Below, in pieces: positions 60,427-64,000 of a DNA stretch of 64,000 nt. The notes beneath the pieces are model-generated. The model saw only the letters and a program-made list of their open reading frames with translations. It did no database searches and was not told where the DNA came from. Source of the DNA: UBA11591 sp040220895 (GTDB lineage: Bacteria; Bacteroidota; Bacteroidia; Flavobacteriales_E; Vicingaceae); assembly GCA_040220895.1 (NCBI GenBank), contig JAVJVY010000009.1:1-64000 (forward strand), in the 5' to 3' direction. Made by a program: the position numbers and the translations under genes. The number at the start of each line of letters is the position of its first letter. The first letter of the stretch is position 1.

Positions 60427-61233
60427 GTGTCTGACCTTAAGATCTCTTTGATTCAAACGGAATTGTTTTGGGAAAACAAGAGGGCAAACTTCGAATTCCT
60501 TGCAAGGAAGATCGCTGAATTAAAAGGGAAAACCGACATTGTCCTTTTACCGGAAATGTTCTCTACCGGTTTTACCATGAACGCTAAAATTCTGGCGGAA
60601 AGCATGGATGGAAATACTATCTCTTGGATGCACCAACAAGCAAAAGAATATGGGCTGGTTGTTGCGGGAAGTTTTATTTGCAATGAGCAGGGCAAGTATT
60701 ATAACCGCTTTGTATGGATGCCTCCTGATGGAAATCCGATCCATTACGATAAAAAGCACCTTTTCAGAATGGCAAAGGAAGAGGCGCATTATTCTCCGGG
60801 CAACCACCTAAAAACCATTGAGTATAATAATTGGAAAATACGGCCAATGGTATGCTACGATCTTAGATTTCCAGTTTGGAGCAGCAATCGTGTAAATCAG
60901 ACTCAGGGAAGTCTCAACCCAGCATTTGACGTCCTTCTTTACGTAGCCAACTGGCCCAAAGTTAGAGTTTCGGCCTGGGATATATTGCTAAGGGCCAGAG
61001 CAGTTGAAAATCAAGTTTACTGCCTGGGTGTTAACAGGGTTGGTGAAGATGGTAATGGAAAGGTCTATTCGGGACATTCAGCTGTTATCGAACCCAAGGG
61101 CTCTTATTTACTGGAACCCGTGATTGATATTGAGGGGTCTTTCACCGTTGCCCTGAACAAATCCTACCTTGAGGACTACCGTAAAAAATTTCCACAAGGA
61201 CTTGATGCGGATCAGTTTGAGCTAACGAATTAA
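60427..61233 (+). CDS. Omega-amidase/nitrilase family hydrolase (YafV-like)
   Basis: This 268-residue protein starts with GTG. The nitrilase triad is Glu in LLPEMFSTGF near 40, Lys in HYDKKHLF near 107 and Cys in MVCYDLRFPVW near 140. It matches YafV/NIT2, which hydrolyse alpha-ketoglutaramate, the product of glutamine-dependent transaminases. Adjacent to the aminotransferase gene, it completes a glutamine transaminase-omega-amidase (methionine salvage) module. It overlaps the end of the convergent surface-protein gene by 12 bases. Confidence 0.9.
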   Translation: MSDLKISLIQTELFWENKRANFEFLARKIAELKGKTDIVLLPEMFSTGFTMNAKILAESMDGNTISWMHQQAKEYGLVVAGSFICNEQGKYYNRFVWMPPDGNPIHYDKKHLFRMAKEEAHYSPGNHLKTIEYNNWKIRPMVCYDLRFPVWSSNRVNQTQGSLNPAFDVLLYVANWPKVRVSAWDILLRARAVENQVYCLGVNRVGEDGNGKVYSGHSAVIEPKGSYLLEPVIDIEGSFTVALNKSYLEDYRKKFPQGLDADQFELTN

Positions 61234-64000
61234 GTTCAGGCTACCTTTTTCTTCTTTGGACGCTATATTTCCATCTGCTTCTTTGATCTTATAAAAGATC
61301 TTCCAAACATAGGTGTCAGAGGGCACCGGTTTGCCATCTTTTGTCCCATCCCAGGTGAAATTTGGGTTCTTAGTAAGGTATATCAGCTCTCCCCATCGGT
61401 TATAAATGTGGAACTCAAAATCATCAAGATTCAAAGCGCTTATACTGAATATATCGTTGATCTGATCGTTGTTTGGAGTAAAGGCATTCGGTACAAAAAT
61501 CTTTTCAGTACAGTACTCTACGACTTTTGAAAAACTTCGAACTTCACACACGCGCCCATTAATTATTGTCACGCCATAGGTTCCTTCTTCAGAAACCGTG
61601 ATTGAAGGTGTTACTTGTCCATTATCCCATTTGTAGCGGTAATCTTCACCTCCGGCACTAAGGGTAATGCCAAAGGGGTTTTCCTTTTTGCAAAATACGG
61701 CCGTGCGGGGTAATTCAGAAACCGGATATTCGTAAACCACTAGATTCGTTGAATCTCGTCCTATACAGGTGCCATCGTTGATCTCAACCCAATAAAAGCC
61801 CGGAGTTCGGACAACTATTTGTTGGCTTGTTTCACCCGTAGACCATGAGTAGGCAGAACCTGCATTTGATGCGTCAAGAATGGCGCTGTCACCTTCACAG
61901 ATTTCTGTAAAAAATCGAATGTCTGTTTTTGGAAGAGGCGCCAATCCTATTTCCACCGTATCGGTAAAGGTGCAATTGAAGGCATCTGTTACGCGCACCC
62001 AGTACTGACCGTCGCCTAAAACCAAGAGCACTGAATCAGATGAGTTGTCTTGCCATGCATAAGATGCAAAGTCGGGTCCCGCCTTTAACTTAAGAAATCC
62101 GCCTAAGCAGTAATTGGTGTCAGGACCTAAATCGAGTAGCGGCGAAGGGTATACTGTAAGGGTGAGACTATCCTCATCGGTACATCCAAATGAATTTGTT
62201 ACACCTAGCACAAAAGTCGTTGTTTCATTGACGCGTGCAACGGGATTGGGGATTGAAGCGTCGTCCAAAGCCGCTGCAGGAGTCCAGTTGTAAGTACCAC
62301 CACCACTGCCCTGCAGCTGAACAATTTCATCCCTGCAAACGTTCCTGCTTGCCGAAACCACGGCTGCTGGATTTGGCAACAAATTGATGAAAACAGTGTC
62401 AGATTTGATACAACCCGAAGTGTCAATTACCATGACCGAATAAAATGAACCGTTTTTAACAGTCACACTCGGATTGGGAATGGTATCGTTTGAAACTTCC
62501 CAACCTGGGTACCAAAAGTATTTAGGGTCGGCCGCATTGGTGGTAACGCTTAACGGATAATCGGTTGTATTACACAGCGTGGTGTCTTTCTGCGCGTCAA
62601 CATCAAAACTTATTAATGAAAGATCGATGCTGTCGGTGAGGATGCATCCGGTGGTCAAGTCTGTAAGATCTAAATAATACCGCCCCGGACTATCCATCAA
62701 TGCTTTTGGATTTTTTAAGGTTGGGTTGTCGAATAAGTTCGACGGCGACCAGTCATAACTGAAACTATTGGGCACGTAAGAACAGTACTTAAAGCCAATA
62801 TTGGCTCGACGGTTATACAAGCTGGCAGAATTATTACTGCAAACCGAATTTCCGCGGTTGTAAGAAACACAGTTGAAAACCGGGAAGGGCTGAGAATAGC
62901 GGACCTCCGAGCTGATGCCCAAAGCACTATTTTGATAGCAAACCTCTACCACCACATTGGAGAGTCCGTCCCAGTTAAATCGGTTGTCGAAATCAAACCA
63001 ATTTATACCGTTGACCAGAATAATGTCTTTTGGTTCAAAAACCGTGGCCAGACCACCAGTAAACGTGGTTGACAGTGAGTTGCTCGACGTACAACCCATT
63101 TTAATTCTAAAATTTTGATAGTCGTCTTTGCCGAGGTTTGAAATGTCGAATGAAAGTGATGAGATCTGACCCGAAGTGTTCAAACCGGCCGAAGCTATTT
63201 CAGCTGCAGTGATTAGAAACTGTTTTCTTCCGCTAAGATCACTGGAAACAAAAGGGGTGATGTTGAACTGGGAAGAAGTAAAGGTTTGCGTTCCTATATT
63301 CATGGTAGAAGATGCATTACAAAGCGAGGAATTGGATTTACCACAACCCAGCAAAGGATTCGCGAAAAGCCTGAGGCTATCACCTTCGCAATTAGGTCCT
63401 GCGGCCGAAGATAAATTGATGTCAAGGGCATCTTGGACGCCAAAATTCAACGTGTCCCATTTGATACAGCCCAAGCTGGATTTTATTTCAGATAAGATTG
63501 TAATTGCATCATTTACAAATATATACGGGTTTGAAACACTTGTCGAAGACACTAAAGCAGCGGGTGACCAAAGGTAGGTTACAGGGTTCGAAGAGGTATG
63601 ACTGGCATTGAGCTGTACACTGTCTTCTATACACAAGATCGAATCGGCCGTGGTCGTAGTATTGAAATTGGGGGCAACCGTGATGTCAATGGTGTCAAGG
63701 TCAAAACAACCCGTCTGTGGATCGGTAACCCTTAGTTCATAAGGGGTACTTGCCGAGGGGGAAGCCTTCACATTGGGAATGGTATCGTTGTCCAGTCCGG
63801 CGGCGGGCGTCCATTGGTAGGAGTAAGCCTGATTGGGGGGGCTAGCGCAATATTTCAAGCGCATTTCGGGCCGTACCGTCGTTCCGAAATTCGCAACTGT
63901 GTCACTACAAAAAGGTGGCGAATTCCACTTCATGGCAGTTCTGTTTGCTGCCAGAATCGTATAATTCATGGTGGTAAAAGTGAAGCCAAGGGAAGAAGTA
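61222..64000 (-). CDS. Giant surface protein with gliding-motility C-terminal domain (runs off right edge)
   Basis: The frame is open from the right edge to a stop at 61222, so at least 926 residues are visible; the ATG at 63969 is internal, since open in-frame sequence continues upstream. The protein is made of repeated Ig/PKD-like units of about 85 residues with recurrent motifs such as YxWTPAAxLDDxSIPNPxA, each with a Cys pair. It ends in the gliding motility-associated C-terminal domain (IFVPNAFTPNNDQINDIF, last ~90 residues) used for T9SS export. It is probably an adhesin or other cell-surface fibre. Confidence 0.9.
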   Translation of the reverse strand, partial: TSSLGFTFTTMNYTILAANRTAMKWNSPPFCSDTVANFGTTVRPEMRLKYCASPPNQAYSYQWTPAAGLDNDTIPNVKASPSASTPYELRVTDPQTGCFDLDTIDITVAPNFNTTTTADSILCIEDSVQLNASHTSSNPVTYLWSPAALVSSTSVSNPYIFVNDAITILSEIKSSLGCIKWDTLNFGVQDALDINLSSAAGPNCEGDSLRLFANPLLGCGKSNSSLCNASSTMNIGTQTFTSSQFNITPFVSSDLSGRKQFLITAAEIASAGLNTSGQISSLSFDISNLGKDDYQNFRIKMGCTSSNSLSTTFTGGLATVFEPKDIILVNGINWFDFDNRFNWDGLSNVVVEVCYQNSALGISSEVRYSQPFPVFNCVSYNRGNSVCSNNSASLYNRRANIGFKYCSYVPNSFSYDWSPSNLFDNPTLKNPKALMDSPGRYYLDLTDLTTGCILTDSIDLSLISFDVDAQKDTTLCNTTDYPLSVTTNAADPKYFWYPGWEVSNDTIPNPSVTVKNGSFYSVMVIDTSGCIKSDTVFINLLPNPAAVVSASRNVCRDEIVQLQGSGGGTYNWTPAAALDDASIPNPVARVNETTTFVLGVTNSFGCTDEDSLTLTVYPSPLLDLGPDTNYCLGGFLKLKAGPDFASYAWQDNSSDSVLLVLGDGQYWVRVTDAFNCTFTDTVEIGLAPLPKTDIRFFTEICEGDSAILDASNAGSAYSWSTGETSQQIVVRTPGFYWVEINDGTCIGRDSTNLVVYEYPVSELPRTAVFCKKENPFGITLSAGGEDYRYKWDNGQVTPSITVSEEGTYGVTIINGRVCEVRSFSKVVEYCTEKIFVPNAFTPNNDQINDIFSISALNLDDFEFHIYNRWGELIYLTKNPNFTWDGTKDGKPVPSDTYVWKIFYKIKEADGNIASKEEKGSLNLIR

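Noticed and set aside
63176..63577. 133-codon plus-strand frame inside the right-edge surface protein gene
   Set aside because: Antisense to repeated Ig/PKD-like coding sequence, with no supporting promoter or motif.
1..64000. Mobile elements, prophage, CRISPR arrays or defence islands
   Set aside because: No transposase, integrase, phage, cas, restriction-modification or toxin-antitoxin genes, and no direct-repeat arrays or att-like duplications around the tRNA-Ser were seen.

Overview
The window looks like a chromosome segment of a free-living marine Bacteroidota, probably Flavobacteriales. The evidence is a gliding-motility ABC ATPase (gldA-like), several exported proteins with type IX secretion C-terminal sorting domains or gliding-motility C-terminal domains, proteorhodopsin next to the retinal-forming dioxygenase blh, and many starts preceded by the Bacteroidota-type -7 box (TAnnTTTG, or TAnnTTCG here). 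The region is almost all housekeeping and is very compact. No insertion sequence, prophage, CRISPR array, integrase, rRNA or toxin cassette was seen, and no gap without a gene exceeds 300 bases. The longest gap is the 277 bases upstream of proteorhodopsin.

Layout. 1-1806: N-terminal part of a giant secreted surface protein that runs off the left edge. 2058-8159: lepA, yebC, rsgA, gldA and metK. 8244-14130: polA, an orphan lipoprotein and a secreted M43 metalloprotease. 14227-18571: an RCK potassium-channel regulator, cystathionine gamma-synthase, a flippase-like membrane protein, an ArsC/Spx-type thioredoxin-fold protein and an EamA transporter. 18600-26025: yicC-gmk-nadD, an MsbA-type exporter, rbfA, a LolC/E-like permease, dus and a CPBP protease. 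26069-28396: an ExbB, small membrane protein, ExbD, ExbD operon. 28451-28539: tRNA-Ser(GGA). 28651-32519: asparaginase, a TatD nuclease, a GT9 glycosyltransferase and a C_GCAxxG_C_C protein. 32537-34283: blh and proteorhodopsin. 34561-44805: thioesterase, an HU/SPOR cell-envelope protein, uvrC, gpsA, an M28 peptidase, lysS, a sugar-phosphate isomerase, a serine hydrolase and a small secreted protein. 44806-52839: cysS, a MORN protein, a TDH-like epimerase, aspS, tadA, a bacilliredoxin, a small helical protein and an FAD oxidoreductase. 52892-54949: a T9SS-exported alpha/beta hydrolase. 55104-59161: a tight six-gene operon around the radical SAM enzyme ArsS. 59268-61233: a transaminase and omega-amidase pair. 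61222-64000: C-terminal part of a second giant surface protein.

How the genes work together. Proteorhodopsin has the full set of proton-pump residues and a green-tuning Met, and blh supplies its retinal. The DNA around the pair holds an inverted repeat over the promoter, a perfect 21-bp palindrome and an 11-bp stem-loop between the two genes. The ExbB/ExbD set could use the proton gradient to drive TonB-dependent uptake. The ArsS operon (DUF547, CMD-family protein, ArsS, rhodanese lipoprotein, CofC-like transferase, purine nucleoside phosphorylase) reads as a pathway that puts a deoxyadenosyl group on arsenic and could then remove the adenine. It is the best candidate here for incompletely described biology. 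No protein family in the window is clearly new. The least explained items are the regulatory DNA around proteorhodopsin, the functions inside the ArsS operon and a few orphan small secreted proteins.
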